From GCA-2728135 sp002728135 (GTDB lineage: Bacteria; Pseudomonadota; Alphaproteobacteria; UBA828), in assembly GCA_963997635.1 (NCBI GenBank), contig CAXEND010000005.1, positions 76,191-140,190 on the forward strand: DNA of 64,000 nt, written 5' to 3'. Below, in pieces: positions 54,017 through 63,658 of the stretch. Below the pieces are notes generated by a model. It searched no databases and was not told the origin of the DNA. It saw only the letters and a list, made by a program, of their open reading frames with translations. Each line of letters begins with the position of its first letter. Position 1 is the stretch's first letter. A program made the position numbers and the translations under genes.

Positions 54017-56404
54017 ATGGAGAACAAATTAAATGATCAAATTCAGGGGTTTTGTGCCCTATGTTGGTCACGATGCGGTTGTATTTCAGAAATTAAGGAC
54101 GGTAGACTAGTCTCTGTTAAACCAGATCCAAGTCATCCGACCGGTTCAGCCCTTTGTGCAAAAGGAAAATCAGCACCCGAAAAAATTTATAATAAAGACC
54201 GAATTTTGTATCCAATGAAGCGGTCACGACCTAAGGGAAACAATGACCCTGGATGGATCAGGATATCGTGGGATGAAGCATTAGATACGATCGTGACGCA
54301 CCTAAATACAATTTCTGAAGAGTCAGGTGCTGAATCAGTAAGCTTTGGTATTACTACCCCGGCAGGAACCTCAATGAATGACGGTTATGCGTGGGTTGAG
54401 CGTTTTCGTCGGGTTTTTGGGAGCCCAAATGCAGCTATTGCTATGGAACTTTGTGGTTTTTCACGTGATATGGTTTTCCCATATACATTTGGTGTCCCGT
54501 TGCCGATGCCAGAGCATAAGAATTCAGATTGTATTATTTTATGGGGGCATAATCCGAGTACGACATGGTTAGCACATGCCAAACGTGTAGCCGATGCAAA
54601 AGCACGGGGAGCAAAACTTGTAGTCATTGACCCTCGACGTGTTGGTCTTGCTGTAAAGGCAGATAGTTGGTTAAGAATAAAACCAGGAACCGACGGTGCT
54701 TTAGCTCTATGTTTAGCAAACATCCTCATTCAGCAAAAACAATTCGATATGGATTTTGTTAGACAATGGACAAACGGTCCTTTTCTAGTACGTGAGGATA
54801 ATGGGAGGTTTTTGACTACTCAAGATTTATATTCTGATGGATCCAGCCGAGAATTTGTCGTTTGGGACTTGGAAAACAAGAAACATGTGGTTTATGATTC
54901 TCAGCAAGGTATATATTTAGGTAATGATATAAATTTTTCTCTTAGTGGTAGATACACCTTTGAAGGGCATAATGGCCGATTAGTGTGTTCTCCAGCATTT
55001 TCTTTATATGCAGATCTATGTGCACAATACTCTCCCAAATATGTTGCTCAATTAACACAATTGAAGGAGAGTGAGATCATTGACCTGAGTGAAATGATAC
55101 GTAACTCAAAGGCACTATCAATCTATATGTGGGCTGGGCTTGAGATGCATACAAATGCATCTCAAACCAATAGGGCCATTGCAATATTGTATTCACTCAC
55201 AGGTCATTTTGATAATCCTGGCGGGAATGTAATATTAGAAACTACAAAAACAAACGATATTTCCGGTGGTGATGAAATATCTCTTACTCAGAAAAAGAAA
55301 GCTCTTGGATATTTGGACAGGCCATTAGGTCCAGAGCAAGAGGGATGGATTAATTCAGATTCACTCTATAACGGGATTCTTCATTCTAGTCCTTATCCAA
55401 TTCGTGCTCTTATAAATTTTGGAAAAAATTTTCTATTCTCACATGCCGATGCAGGAACTGGTGAAGAAGCCTTTAAGTCACTAGAATTTATGGTTCATAT
55501 TGATATGTTTGGAAATCCTACTTCTTCTTATGCGGATATATTTTTGCCAGTTTGTTCCCCATGGGAAAGAGAGGGGATATCGACAGATTTTGTTGTTGAT
55601 CAGGAGGCTTCGGGACTTGTCCAGTTTCGAAAGAGTGTTTTGTCCCCTCTGGGTGAGTCACGCTCAGATATTTGGATCGTTTTAGAATTGGCCAAGAGAC
55701 TTGGGTTCTCTGAAAAGTTTTGGGGAGGAAATTTTGAACGAGGCATACAGCATTTTATAGAACCTAGTGGAATAGAATTAAAAGATTTAAAAGAGAATCC
55801 TAGGGGCATTAACCTTAACCTTTCAACAAGATACAGGAAATACGCAGAGTCTGTTCATGGATTACCCAGAGGTTTTGAGACACATACTAAAAAAGTTGAG
55901 ATTTACTCCGAGCTTTTCTTGAAACACGGTTATTCTCCGCTGCCTAAATATATTGAACCGATGGTAAGTATAGGTATACCAAATATTTATAAAAAAACTT
56001 ACCCTCTCATTTTAACATCGGGTAAATCCCCACATTTTCTCCAAAGTCAAAATCGTGGAGAAGAATCACTACGGCGTATGGAGCTAGATCCTCTGGTTGA
56101 GTTACATCCTTCAACAGCGGAATTAAGAGGAATCCAAGAAAATGATTGGATCTGCATAGAAACTCCTCATGGAAAGTTGCGTGCAAGGGCAAAATTTTCA
56201 GACTATTTAGATCCGAATGTTGTATCAGCCACACATGGTTGGTGGCAGAGATGTGAGGCGCTTGATTGTGATGAATTACCAGTACGTGGAGAAACTTCAG
56301 CTAATTTAAATTCAGCTATTGGGAGTGATTTTGTTGATCCGCTTGGGGGGTCTGTTCCTCATAAGTCTTATGTTTGTGAAGTTTTGAAACTTGATTCTAA
56401 ATAG
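54017..56404 (+). CDS. Molybdopterin-dependent oxidoreductase (DMSO-reductase superfamily)
   Basis: The 795-residue protein has an N-terminal 4Fe-4S motif C-x2-C-x3-C (FCALCWSRC) with a fourth cysteine in ALCAKGK, a likely Mo/W-ligand Cys in MELCGFSRD, the cofactor segments ILWGHNPSTT and VVIDPRR, and a C-terminal dinucleotide-binding part (ILTSGKSPHFL, SATHGWWQ). No Tat signal is seen, so it should be cytoplasmic. No electron-transfer subunit lies next to it. It is divergent from the DUF35-fusion gene. The substrate could be an organic compound or an oxyanion. Confidence 0.9.
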   Translation: MENKLNDQIQGFCALCWSRCGCISEIKDGRLVSVKPDPSHPTGSALCAKGKSAPEKIYNKDRILYPMKRSRPKGNNDPGWIRISWDEALDTIVTHLNTISEESGAESVSFGITTPAGTSMNDGYAWVERFRRVFGSPNAAIAMELCGFSRDMVFPYTFGVPLPMPEHKNSDCIILWGHNPSTTWLAHAKRVADAKARGAKLVVIDPRRVGLAVKADSWLRIKPGTDGALALCLANILIQQKQFDMDFVRQWTNGPFLVREDNGRFLTTQDLYSDGSSREFVVWDLENKKHVVYDSQQGIYLGNDINFSLSGRYTFEGHNGRLVCSPAFSLYADLCAQYSPKYVAQLTQLKESEIIDLSEMIRNSKALSIYMWAGLEMHTNASQTNRAIAILYSLTGHFDNPGGNVILETTKTNDISGGDEISLTQKKKALGYLDRPLGPEQEGWINSDSLYNGILHSSPYPIRALINFGKNFLFSHADAGTGEEAFKSLEFMVHIDMFGNPTSSYADIFLPVCSPWEREGISTDFVVDQEASGLVQFRKSVLSPLGESRSDIWIVLELAKRLGFSEKFWGGNFERGIQHFIEPSGIELKDLKENPRGINLNLSTRYRKYAESVHGLPRGFETHTKKVEIYSELFLKHGYSPLPKYIEPMVSIGIPNIYKKTYPLILTSGKSPHFLQSQNRGEESLRRMELDPLVELHPSTAELRGIQENDWICIETPHGKLRARAKFSDYLDPNVVSATHGWWQRCEALDCDELPVRGETSANLNSAIGSDFVDPLGGSVPHKSYVCEVLKLDSK

Positions 56405-56420
56405 AAATATATCTACTAAT

Positions 56421-57191
56421 TTATTTTGAGATAGTTACTCCTCCATCAACTGATATTGTTTGTCCCGTAGTCCATTTCCCAGCATCAGATGCAAGATAAA
56501 TAGCGATTCCAGCTAGGTCTTCGGGATCTCCTAGGCGTCTAAGAGGAGTTCGTTGAATTCTAACTTTACTTGCTTCAGGGTCCTCCCAGAGTTTTCTAGC
56601 AAAGTCAGTTTTTACTAAGCCAGGGGCAATGCAGTTTACACGTATATTGTCTGGTCCAAGTTCAACGGCAAGATTTCTGGCAAGTTGGAAATCTCCAGCT
56701 TTTGAAACACAATAGGTTCCTATAACTTCTGACCCGAAAAAACCTCCTATAGATGAAACAAAAATTATAGAACCATCTCGTTTTTTTCGCATCCCTGGGG
56801 CTACAAGCTGTGCTAACCATAGATTTGATTGAATATTTGATGCCATAGTTTTTGAAAAAATTTCGTCGGGGATATCGAGTGAGGAGCCATAGTGGGGGTT
56901 TATTGCAGCATTTCCTATTGCTATATCTATATCACCCCAACGTTGATTCGTCTCATAAACCAATTTTTCTAGTTCAGTTTTTCGACCGACGTTGCATGGT
57001 ATTCCTATTACCTCTAGTCCATCTGAACATAATTCTTCAACTACACTGCTTACGCGGCTCTCATCACGGCTTGAAATTACAACGCGAGCCCCATGTTGTG
57101 CCAAGGCAGATGCAATAGCTTTTCCAATACCTTTAGTTGAACCAGTTACAATGGCATTTCTTCCTGAAAGATCAAAGAGGTTGTTTCCCAT
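56421..57191 (-). CDS. Short-chain dehydrogenase/reductase
   Basis: The 256-residue SDR has TGSTKGIGKA, a catalytic Ser in FVSSIGGFFG, and YCVSK, then a C-terminal GQTISVDGG. The start MGNNLFDLSG is preceded by AGGGAAA. It lies 12 bases from the livF stop, in the same direction and directly after the ABC importer genes, and may be part of that operon. It probably oxidises or reduces the imported substrate or its derivative. It is also convergent with the molybdoenzyme gene. Confidence 0.9.
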   Translation of the reverse strand: MGNNLFDLSGRNAIVTGSTKGIGKAIASALAQHGARVVISSRDESRVSSVVEELCSDGLEVIGIPCNVGRKTELEKLVYETNQRWGDIDIAIGNAAINPHYGSSLDIPDEIFSKTMASNIQSNLWLAQLVAPGMRKKRDGSIIFVSSIGGFFGSEVIGTYCVSKAGDFQLARNLAVELGPDNIRVNCIAPGLVKTDFARKLWEDPEASKVRIQRTPLRRLGDPEDLAGIAIYLASDAGKWTTGQTISVDGGVTISK

Positions 57192-57203
57192 TTTTAGGTT
57201 TCC

Positions 57204-57911
57204 CTAAAGTCCCAAATATGCTGCTCTTACACTATCATCTTTGATAAGATCTTCGGCGGGGCCCTTAAGGGCAAGCGACCCTTGTTCAAGAACGTATCCA
57301 TAGGAGGCTATACTTAATGCTAATGCTGCGTTCTGTTCGACCAATACAACTCCGACATCTTCTTCTTGTGTAAGAGTACTGATTGTTTCCATGATTTTTT
57401 GTTCTATTACAGGTGCAAGCCCAATAGAAGGTTCGTCTAGAAGCAGCATTTTAGGCCCAGACATTAGTGCCCTTCCAAAAGCTAACATTTGTTGCTCACC
57501 ACCACTTAAATTTCGAGCAAGTTGTCGCCTTCGGTCTTTCAAAATTGGGAAGTGGTGATAGATCCTGTCCAGATCTCTATTAATACCTTTCTTATCTGAA
57601 CGAAGATATGCTCCAACCATAAGATTATCGTAAACGCTTATACGAGGAAATAATTCTCGCCCTTCTGGGACTTGGGAAATACCCATTTTTACAATTTTTG
57701 AGGGTGAAGCGTTATCTATTCTGTTTCCCAAGAAACGAATTTCTCCAGAAGCAGGCCTTAAAAGACCTGAAATGGTTTTTAAGAGGGTTGTTTTACCTGC
57801 TCCATTACTACCAACGATTGTCGTTATAGTATTCTCTGAAGCACTAACAGATACTTCTCTTAGAGCGGAGATCAGGTCATACTTTACTTCAAGTTGTTTA
57901 ATTTCAAGCAT
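57204..57911 (-). CDS. livF: Liv-type ABC transporter ATPase (LivF)
   Basis: The protein of about 235 residues is one of two ATPases of a branched-chain-amino-acid-type importer. It shows GSNGAGKTT, LSGGEQQ, LLLDEPSIGLAP and VLVEQNA. The ATG at 57911 (or 57914) overlaps the end of livG. Compared with livG it lacks a C-terminal extension, as is usual. The five genes livF, G, M, H and the binding protein run in one direction. Confidence 0.92.
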   Translation of the reverse strand: MLEIKQLEVKYDLISALREVSVSASENTITTIVGSNGAGKTTLLKTISGLLRPASGEIRFLGNRIDNASPSKIVKMGISQVPEGRELFPRISVYDNLMVGAYLRSDKKGINRDLDRIYHHFPILKDRRRQLARNLSGGEQQMLAFGRALMSGPKMLLLDEPSIGLAPVIEQKIMETISTLTQEEDVGVVLVEQNAALALSIASYGYVLEQGSLALKGPAEDLIKDDSVRAAYLGL

Positions 57912-58671
57912 CATGACCCTCAGATTTTCCCAAATAGGCTTCAATTACAGCAGGGTGTTTAGTTATTTCATCAGCAGTACCTTCAGCAATTTTTTCCCCA
58001 AAATTAATGACAGTTATTTTATCGCAAATACTAAGGACTGATCGAACGTCGTGCTCAACTAACAAGATAGTAATCCCATAATCACGTAAACCAGAGATTT
58101 TCTGTGCAACATTACTTTTCTCTGTTGGATTAAGCCCTGCTAGAGGCTCATCAAGCATTAGCAAATTAGGTCGAACTGCTAATGCGGTTGCTATTGAAAG
58201 AACTCTTTGCATACCTGCAGGAAGCATTCTTGCTGGGGTATCAGCCTCTTCCGATAGATTCATATGCTCAAGAATCCAAGAAGTACTATCTTCAATTGAA
58301 CTGATGCTCGGGAGCTTCGTGTTGTTTGAAATTTCCGCTGACTTTTTATTGGCGTGTATGTGGTGACCCATGTGGACATTTTGGCGAACTGACATGTCTC
58401 TGTAGACGCTTGTAAGTTGAAATGTTCTGACCAATCCCCTTTTTGCAATCCTATTGGGTGTTTTTCCTGTTATGGGTTGACCTTTAAATAAAACTTCTCC
58501 TGAAGTTGGCTTTAAAAAACCACTTATGAGATGGAAAGTAGTTGTTTTGCCTGATCCATTAGGTCCTATAAGCCCTCTGATCTGACCTTCTGGAATTGCC
58601 ATAGATATGTCTTTGACAGCAACTAGTTTGCCAAACCTTTTTGCGATATTGTTCACTTCAAGAATTGTCAT
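57904..58671 (-). CDS. livG: Liv-type ABC transporter ATPase (LivG)
   Basis: The 255-residue protein carries GPNGSGKTT, MLDEPLAGLNP and LLVEHDV. The signature motif reads LPAGMQR, off the usual LSYGQQR-type form, but with the Gly and Gln kept. The open frame extends to 58698, but the ATG at 58671 (MTILEVNN) is preferred. It overlaps livM by no bases and livF by eight. It pairs with LivF as the ATPase of the importer. Confidence 0.92.
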   Translation of the reverse strand: MTILEVNNIAKRFGKLVAVKDISMAIPEGQIRGLIGPNGSGKTTTFHLISGFLKPTSGEVLFKGQPITGKTPNRIAKRGLVRTFQLTSVYRDMSVRQNVHMGHHIHANKKSAEISNNTKLPSISSIEDSTSWILEHMNLSEEADTPARMLPAGMQRVLSIATALAVRPNLLMLDEPLAGLNPTEKSNVAQKISGLRDYGITILLVEHDVRSVLSICDKITVINFGEKIAEGTADEITKHPAVIEAYLGKSEGHDA

Positions 58672-58678
58672 ATGATTG

Positions 58679-59698
58679 CTATCCGATGTTCTTAGCACTA
58701 GAGTTTTTAGCTCTATTAAATAAGATTGGTCTTAGCAGTGCTAGTAACTTTAAGACTGCCATTTCCAATCCCCCGGACCATATCATGAGTACTGCAATAA
58801 CACTTGCACCCCACAAAAGAGGAACCCATTCTGCAAAGGCACGGAATATTTCTTCCAAGGCTGTTAGGTAAAGAAGCCCAAGAATTGGGCCAAAGAACGT
58901 TGATACTCCTCCTACAATTGCAGCAGCAACTAACTTGAACATAAGAATGGATCCAAAATCCAAAGGATTTATTGCTCCATTAAAATTGGCTGATAATGCC
59001 CCTGCGAATCCTGCAATTACTGACCCTAACACAAAAGGCAGGGTTCTGTGGCCCCAAGTATTTATACCAATGGATTCTGATAATTCTTCATTTGCTGCTA
59101 CTGCCTTAATTGTTCTTCCTACTCTAGAAAGATCAAAACGGTATAGTAAAAGCCAAATGATCAGTGCGATTGCGAGAACAAGATAATAGAAACCTGTTGT
59201 TGTATTAAAATCAATTCCCCAGAACCCCTCAGGTCTTGGTATAAATGAAATTCCAAAACTACCCCCCGTGATACCTTTGAATTGAATATATGCCTGTCGC
59301 AAGGCTTCACCAGCAGCGAACGTACTTAGAAAAAAGTAATAATGTCGCGTTCTTAGAACTGGATATGCTATTATTAGAGCAAATAAACCAGAAATCCCAG
59401 CACCTAAAAATAGAGTTGCCCAGAATGACCATGGTGTTTCAAGAGTCATTAAGATAGCAGTAGTATATGCCCCGAGACCAGCTGTTGCTACATGAGAAAA
59501 AGACCATCCTCCCATTGTAGTAATCACACGGTAGCCCATAACCATAATAGTATTTAGAGCAAATATCACCAGCACGCTTTGCCAGTAGGAGGTTAAGGCA
59601 TGAGGTAAAGCTACCAGCAGAGGAGTAGCTATGATCGTGCCTATAAGTGCGTATACAAAGCGCTTTGGTGTAGAGGTTATGAATTGAAGGATTGTCAT
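58679..59698 (-). CDS. livM: Liv-type ABC transporter permease (LivM)
   Basis: The 339-residue membrane protein has about nine helices and the LivM-type segments GWSFSHVATAGLGAYTTAI, YPVLRTRHYYFFLSTFA, VGRTIKAVAANEELSESIGIN, and VGGVSTFFGPILG. It overlaps livH by four bases (ATGA at 59695-59698). It forms the inner-membrane channel with LivH. Confidence 0.92.
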   Translation of the reverse strand: MTILQFITSTPKRFVYALIGTIIATPLLVALPHALTSYWQSVLVIFALNTIMVMGYRVITTMGGWSFSHVATAGLGAYTTAILMTLETPWSFWATLFLGAGISGLFALIIAYPVLRTRHYYFFLSTFAAGEALRQAYIQFKGITGGSFGISFIPRPEGFWGIDFNTTTGFYYLVLAIALIIWLLLYRFDLSRVGRTIKAVAANEELSESIGINTWGHRTLPFVLGSVIAGFAGALSANFNGAINPLDFGSILMFKLVAAAIVGGVSTFFGPILGLLYLTALEEIFRAFAEWVPLLWGASVIAVLMIWSGGLEMAVLKLLALLRPILFNRAKNSSAKNIG

Positions 59699-60558
59699 TC
59701 CCGAGAACCCAAAAGACCATTTGGCATGAAACTGAGTACGAGTAGCATAATTATTGCATCAACCATTGCTGCAAATTTTCCAGCACCAAATGTGGTCATT
59801 AAAGTGTCAATTAGTCCAAACAATAGTGCTGCTACTACTGTTCCCGATAGACTCCCTATACCGCCTACAATAATGATTATAAAAGCACGCCAAAGTGCCT
59901 CTGCACCCATAAAGGGTCCAATCATTAACACACTACCCATTAATGTTCCGGAAATTGCTGCAAGTGCAGAGCCAACAAACATAGTGGTTAATGCAATTTT
60001 ACCCATGCTTATACCTTGGAGCATAGCTCCGGTTTTATTCTGGGCAGTTGCTCTTACTGCGCGGCCTAGGTCGGTACGCATTAAGAAATACCAAAGTCCA
60101 GCCATCATCAATGCTGTAAAGCCAAGAACTACAATTCTCTGGATGGGCAAAATTGCGCCTTCAAACATAATGAAACCTGGGAAAATTGCTGGGACAGAAC
60201 GCCCCATGGGTCCAATAGTTTTCACTACGACGACTTGTAATACGTATGAGAGTCCCAGAGTAGCCATAAAAATGGAGAACGGTTGCTCTTTGAGCCGTTC
60301 AAATAACGTTAACTGAACAAGCATCCCTAAAATTCCCACAACGCCAGCGCCAACAAGCATTGCAACAATAAAAGTTGCTCCATCAGGTATAGTATTAGAG
60401 AGAACACCTGACAGTAGCCAAAGTGCATAGCCGCCAAGCATATAAAACTCACCATGCGCAAAGTTTATTGTGCGCATCACGCCAAATACTAACGCTAATC
60501 CAACCGCGAAGGAGACATAAAAGCTACTTAAGAAGATTATGTTGGCTAAAACTTGCAT
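59695..60558 (-). CDS. livH: Liv-type ABC transporter permease (LivH)
   Basis: The 287-residue membrane protein has the LivH signature TINFAHGEFYMLGGY, GRAVRATAQNKTGAMLQGIS, and IIVGGIGSLSGTVV. About eight helices are predicted. It begins 172 bases after the binding-protein stop, with a hairpin in the gap, and its stop overlaps livM. Confidence 0.92.
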   Translation of the reverse strand: MQVLANIIFLSSFYVSFAVGLALVFGVMRTINFAHGEFYMLGGYALWLLSGVLSNTIPDGATFIVAMLVGAGVVGILGMLVQLTLFERLKEQPFSIFMATLGLSYVLQVVVVKTIGPMGRSVPAIFPGFIMFEGAILPIQRIVVLGFTALMMAGLWYFLMRTDLGRAVRATAQNKTGAMLQGISMGKIALTTMFVGSALAAISGTLMGSVLMIGPFMGAEALWRAFIIIIVGGIGSLSGTVVAALLFGLIDTLMTTFGAGKFAAMVDAIIMLLVLSFMPNGLLGSRE

Positions 60559-60675
60559 TGTAGAATCTATCAGCCTCTTGTGCTTATAAATTAGCCATTG
60601 TTGTCACATTAAGTCTTTATAAAAATGTAACCAAGCTAATATATAATAAATTAAGACTTTAAACGCTCTGACGGA

Positions 60676-60701
60676 AGACACCTAAACTGACTTAGATGTC
60701 T
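60676..60701 (-). terminator. Intercistronic RNA hairpin after the binding-protein gene
   Basis: On the minus strand, AGACATCTAA and TTAGGTGTCT form a ten-pair stem (one U-G pair) with a six-base loop. It lies 30 bases after the binding-protein stop and well before livH. No U-run follows directly, so it looks more like an mRNA-stabilising or partial-termination element that raises binding-protein levels than a full terminator. Confidence 0.55.
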
Positions 60702-60730
60702 CCCGCCCTAGCTAAATTAAAGTGGACTTA

Positions 60731-62017
60731 TTATCTAAAAACTTGTCCGCCTGCATCGATTCTTGGTAATGCGACGTCCTTATGTTTTTCCCACCATGCG
60801 GCGTGATCAACAACGTGATCAAGGACAACATTTCCATCAGCACCCAAATTATAAATCGGCAATGGAGTTAGAAGATGATGGTTTGCACCATAAATTTCTT
60901 CTCCACCCCATTTTGAAGGGCCAAACAATGGGTGGTCAACAACATCGGCTGCATAGAGTGTTTCCATAACTACCTTAGAATCTATACTTGGTGACATACG
61001 TATGCCAGCTTCTAGTGTCATCATAGAAGCATAGCCAATAGGTGTATAAGGAGACCATTCCTCAACTCCGTATTCTTCGACATACCATTTATACAGTTCA
61101 TGTCCTTTGGCACTAAAGGTTGGCTCAGAGGCCTCGAATGCATAGCCAAAATATGTTCTACCTGCTAACTGCTCTGCTGGAACACGTTCTAAAATCATAG
61201 GGAACGTAAAGCCTTCAGCACAATGTACGCCTTTAAAACCCATCTGCTCCATCGTTTCGATCGCAGAAGCATATTGTGCTGGTACCCAACCAAGTTGGCA
61301 AACCATATCGGGTTTAGATGCCATTAGTGGAGTTAATAAACCCAGCATATCCTTAGTAGCATCTGGAGCATAACTCTCGTTGTATACAATTTCAACTTCA
61401 GGATGAGCGGCTACTCCAGCTTCAAAATATGCCTTTGCTGCTAATCCAAATGATTGGTCAGATGTTATGATTGCTACACGCTTAACATCAGGGTTTGCAT
61501 CTATTGCCCGACTTGCGATAAGCATATAGGCAGCTGGAGAACCAGTAATACCACCGTTTAGATAAGGATGATCCTTGCTAAGGTAGCCTGCACCATATGA
61601 TGTTGTTAGAACATGATTATCTGTAGTCATTTGAGCAATTGCTTGTCGACTTCCGGGAGTGAAGGTTTGCAGCATGAACTTGATATTGTCATCAAGAATA
61701 GCTTTTCTTCCAGCCTTTAGCTCTTCACCTGGAATGTAGCAAACATTGTCATATGTTTTGAGGTTGATTTTATAGCGTTTCCCGTCACCCGCCAAAAGAC
61801 CACCATCTGCGTTTAGTTGATCCGCCCAGTATTGCATTCCTCTAACGATTGGAATACCCCACTGTGCACAATCTCCAGCTAGGGGTTGGATTGCTCCAAC
61901 ATCTAGGGTTTCTGCTGCTGAAGCTTGCTTATTATCCATAGCCGTGCTTGCTACAAGTAGTGCAGCTGCTCCAACTACTGAGGGTATAATTCTACCCATT
62001 AATTTTGACACATTCAT
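60731..62017 (-). CDS. Periplasmic substrate-binding protein of the Liv-type importer
   Basis: The 428-residue protein has a Sec signal peptide (IPSVVGAAALLVASTA...ASA-AE cleavage) and a leucine/amide-binding fold: TLDVGAIQPLAGD, GPSKWGG, a hinge region ITSDQSFGLAAKAYFEAG. A strong AGGGAG precedes the ATG. It is the first gene of the importer and probably the most expressed. The ligand cannot be predicted; the two cysteines in the mature N-terminal part (DCAQWG and NVCYIPG) are notable. It does not look like the urea-binding UrtA. Confidence 0.9.
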   Translation of the reverse strand: MNVSKLMGRIIPSVVGAAALLVASTAMDNKQASAAETLDVGAIQPLAGDCAQWGIPIVRGMQYWADQLNADGGLLAGDGKRYKINLKTYDNVCYIPGEELKAGRKAILDDNIKFMLQTFTPGSRQAIAQMTTDNHVLTTSYGAGYLSKDHPYLNGGITGSPAAYMLIASRAIDANPDVKRVAIITSDQSFGLAAKAYFEAGVAAHPEVEIVYNESYAPDATKDMLGLLTPLMASKPDMVCQLGWVPAQYASAIETMEQMGFKGVHCAEGFTFPMILERVPAEQLAGRTYFGYAFEASEPTFSAKGHELYKWYVEEYGVEEWSPYTPIGYASMMTLEAGIRMSPSIDSKVVMETLYAADVVDHPLFGPSKWGGEEIYGANHHLLTPLPIYNLGADGNVVLDHVVDHAAWWEKHKDVALPRIDAGGQVFR

Positions 62018-62213
62018 TGTGTAACTCCCTTACAATTTTTTTTCTAATATGCAATTTAGGTTTATTATTAAAATTCTTTGTAAGCTTATATTATTTATTA
62101 GTTTATCGACTCTTTCAGGATAATCTAGCCTGAATCTATAATATTTACATATTTCACTTGTGAATCTAGAGTATTTATCATCGAACTAATAGTAGATAGT
62201 TATATATCATATT

Positions 62214-62846
62214 ATGAAAACAGACTCTCAACAAAAACTTAAGCATTTGATTTTTCGCCCCATGAAAAAAGAGGATGTAGGTTCTGTTCCTCTAGGTTGT
62301 CAGGGTAATTTGATTGATATTTATTCACGTATAGAAAAATTGGGCTCTGCAGCAATCTTAGTTTTTGAAAAGCAAAAACATATTGCACAGTTACAATTCC
62401 GAGAATATGACCCTAGAACCTGCTCTCCTAACGGTTTATGGGATCCACTATATTGGGGAGACTTTGGGATTGATGCTCCCATCTTGCCTGACCGTATTCT
62501 TTCAATTTATTGTTATCATGTTGGACAAATTGATGAATCAGAAAAGCGTGATAAGAGTTATCATGGAATGGGTATAGGTAAAGCAATGTTAGAAAAGCTT
62601 TTGTATTGGGCTAAAGATTCTGGATTTAATGGACTTACAGCAAAAGCTACTCCTGAGAGTAGACCGGTTATGAGTTTTATGGGTGGGCAACCTCTTTCTG
62701 TTTATAAAACTCTTGGTTTTGAAACTTTTAATAGCTTTATAGATAAAGAATTGTTGAATGAAGTTAAGAAAAGAGGGATTGTATCAGATAAAGCTGACCC
62801 TAGGGAGGTTGCTTTAGTTAGTAATTGTGTGAAATATTTTAAATAA
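62214..62846 (+). CDS. GNAT-family N-acetyltransferase
   Basis: The 210-residue protein has a GNAT core in its C-terminal half: the acetyl-CoA loop HGMGIGKAMLEKLLYWA and YKTLGFETF near the end. The N-terminal half has LIFRPMKKEDVGSVP. The acceptor substrate is unknown. A weak start context (no clear Shine-Dalgarno sequence) precedes the ATG. It lies upstream of the SDR and cupin genes on the plus strand with an 18-base gap and may form an operon with them. Confidence 0.8.
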   Translation: MKTDSQQKLKHLIFRPMKKEDVGSVPLGCQGNLIDIYSRIEKLGSAAILVFEKQKHIAQLQFREYDPRTCSPNGLWDPLYWGDFGIDAPILPDRILSIYCYHVGQIDESEKRDKSYHGMGIGKAMLEKLLYWAKDSGFNGLTAKATPESRPVMSFMGGQPLSVYKTLGFETFNSFIDKELLNEVKKRGIVSDKADPREVALVSNCVKYFK

Positions 62847-62864
62847 CTGGGAAGGTTGGTATTT

Positions 62865-63647
62865 ATGTCAAAAATTATGTTAGTGACAGGAGGCAGTCGT
62901 GGTATTGGTGCAGCTATTTCTAGGGCTGCAGGTCGAGAAGGATATGACGTTGCTGTTAATTATGTTAACGCTCGTGACAAAGCAGAAGAAGTTGTGGAAG
63001 AAGTAAGAAAGTCTGGTCAGCGGGCAATTGCTGTGCAGGCAAACATGGGCAAAGAAGAAGAAATTTTGTCAATGTTAGAAACAGTTGATGAAGAGCTTGG
63101 ATCAGTAACAGATATTGTAAATAATGCTGCTATAGATTATGAAACATTAATTACAGAAATGGAAACAGACGGGCTTCGAAACCTTTTTGACACCAATGTT
63201 ATAGGACTTTTTATAATTGCTCGAGAAGCTGTCAAAAGAATGTCAAAAAAAATTAATGGCGTTGGTGGTAACATTGTAAATGTTGGATCAATTTCTTCAA
63301 GATATGGTGGGTTACCCGGAGATGTGGTCTATGCAGCATCCAAAGGTGCAGTTGATTCTATGACTAAGGGATTAGCTCATGAGTATGCTGATCAGGGTAT
63401 TAGAGTTAATTGCGTCCGTCCTGGCTTTGTTCTGACGGATATCTGGGAGAGATCTATTGGAGTTGAAAAAGCGAACGAAATTGCTAAGACTGGATCAATG
63501 CTTAAGAGAATGGGTCAGCCCGAAGAAATAGCAGATATGGTTTTATGGTTGTGTTCCGATAAAGCATCCTATGTTACTTCAGCTATATTCGATGTAGATG
63601 GAGGAAGGTCTAATAGGATTAATACAGGTTCTGTTGATTCTAGATGA
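62865..63647 (+). CDS. Short-chain dehydrogenase/reductase
   Basis: The 260-residue SDR has TGGSRGIGAA, NNAAIDYET, a catalytic Ser in VGSISSRYGG and YAASK. It resembles FabG-like reductases by length and layout. The frame opens at 62856 (TTG), but the ATG at 62865 (MSKIML) with GGGAAGG upstream is preferred. It lies 11 bases before the cupin gene. The substrate is unknown. Confidence 0.9.
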   Translation: MSKIMLVTGGSRGIGAAISRAAGREGYDVAVNYVNARDKAEEVVEEVRKSGQRAIAVQANMGKEEEILSMLETVDEELGSVTDIVNNAAIDYETLITEMETDGLRNLFDTNVIGLFIIAREAVKRMSKKINGVGGNIVNVGSISSRYGGLPGDVVYAASKGAVDSMTKGLAHEYADQGIRVNCVRPGFVLTDIWERSIGVEKANEIAKTGSMLKRMGQPEEIADMVLWLCSDKASYVTSAIFDVDGGRSNRINTGSVDSR

Positions 63648-63658
63648 GGAGATAAAGA

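Noticed and set aside
57204..62017. A urea transporter (Urt) serving the urease operon
   Set aside because: The binding protein and permeases read as general Liv-type, with no UrtA-specific features I can recognise, and it is 24 kb from the urease genes.
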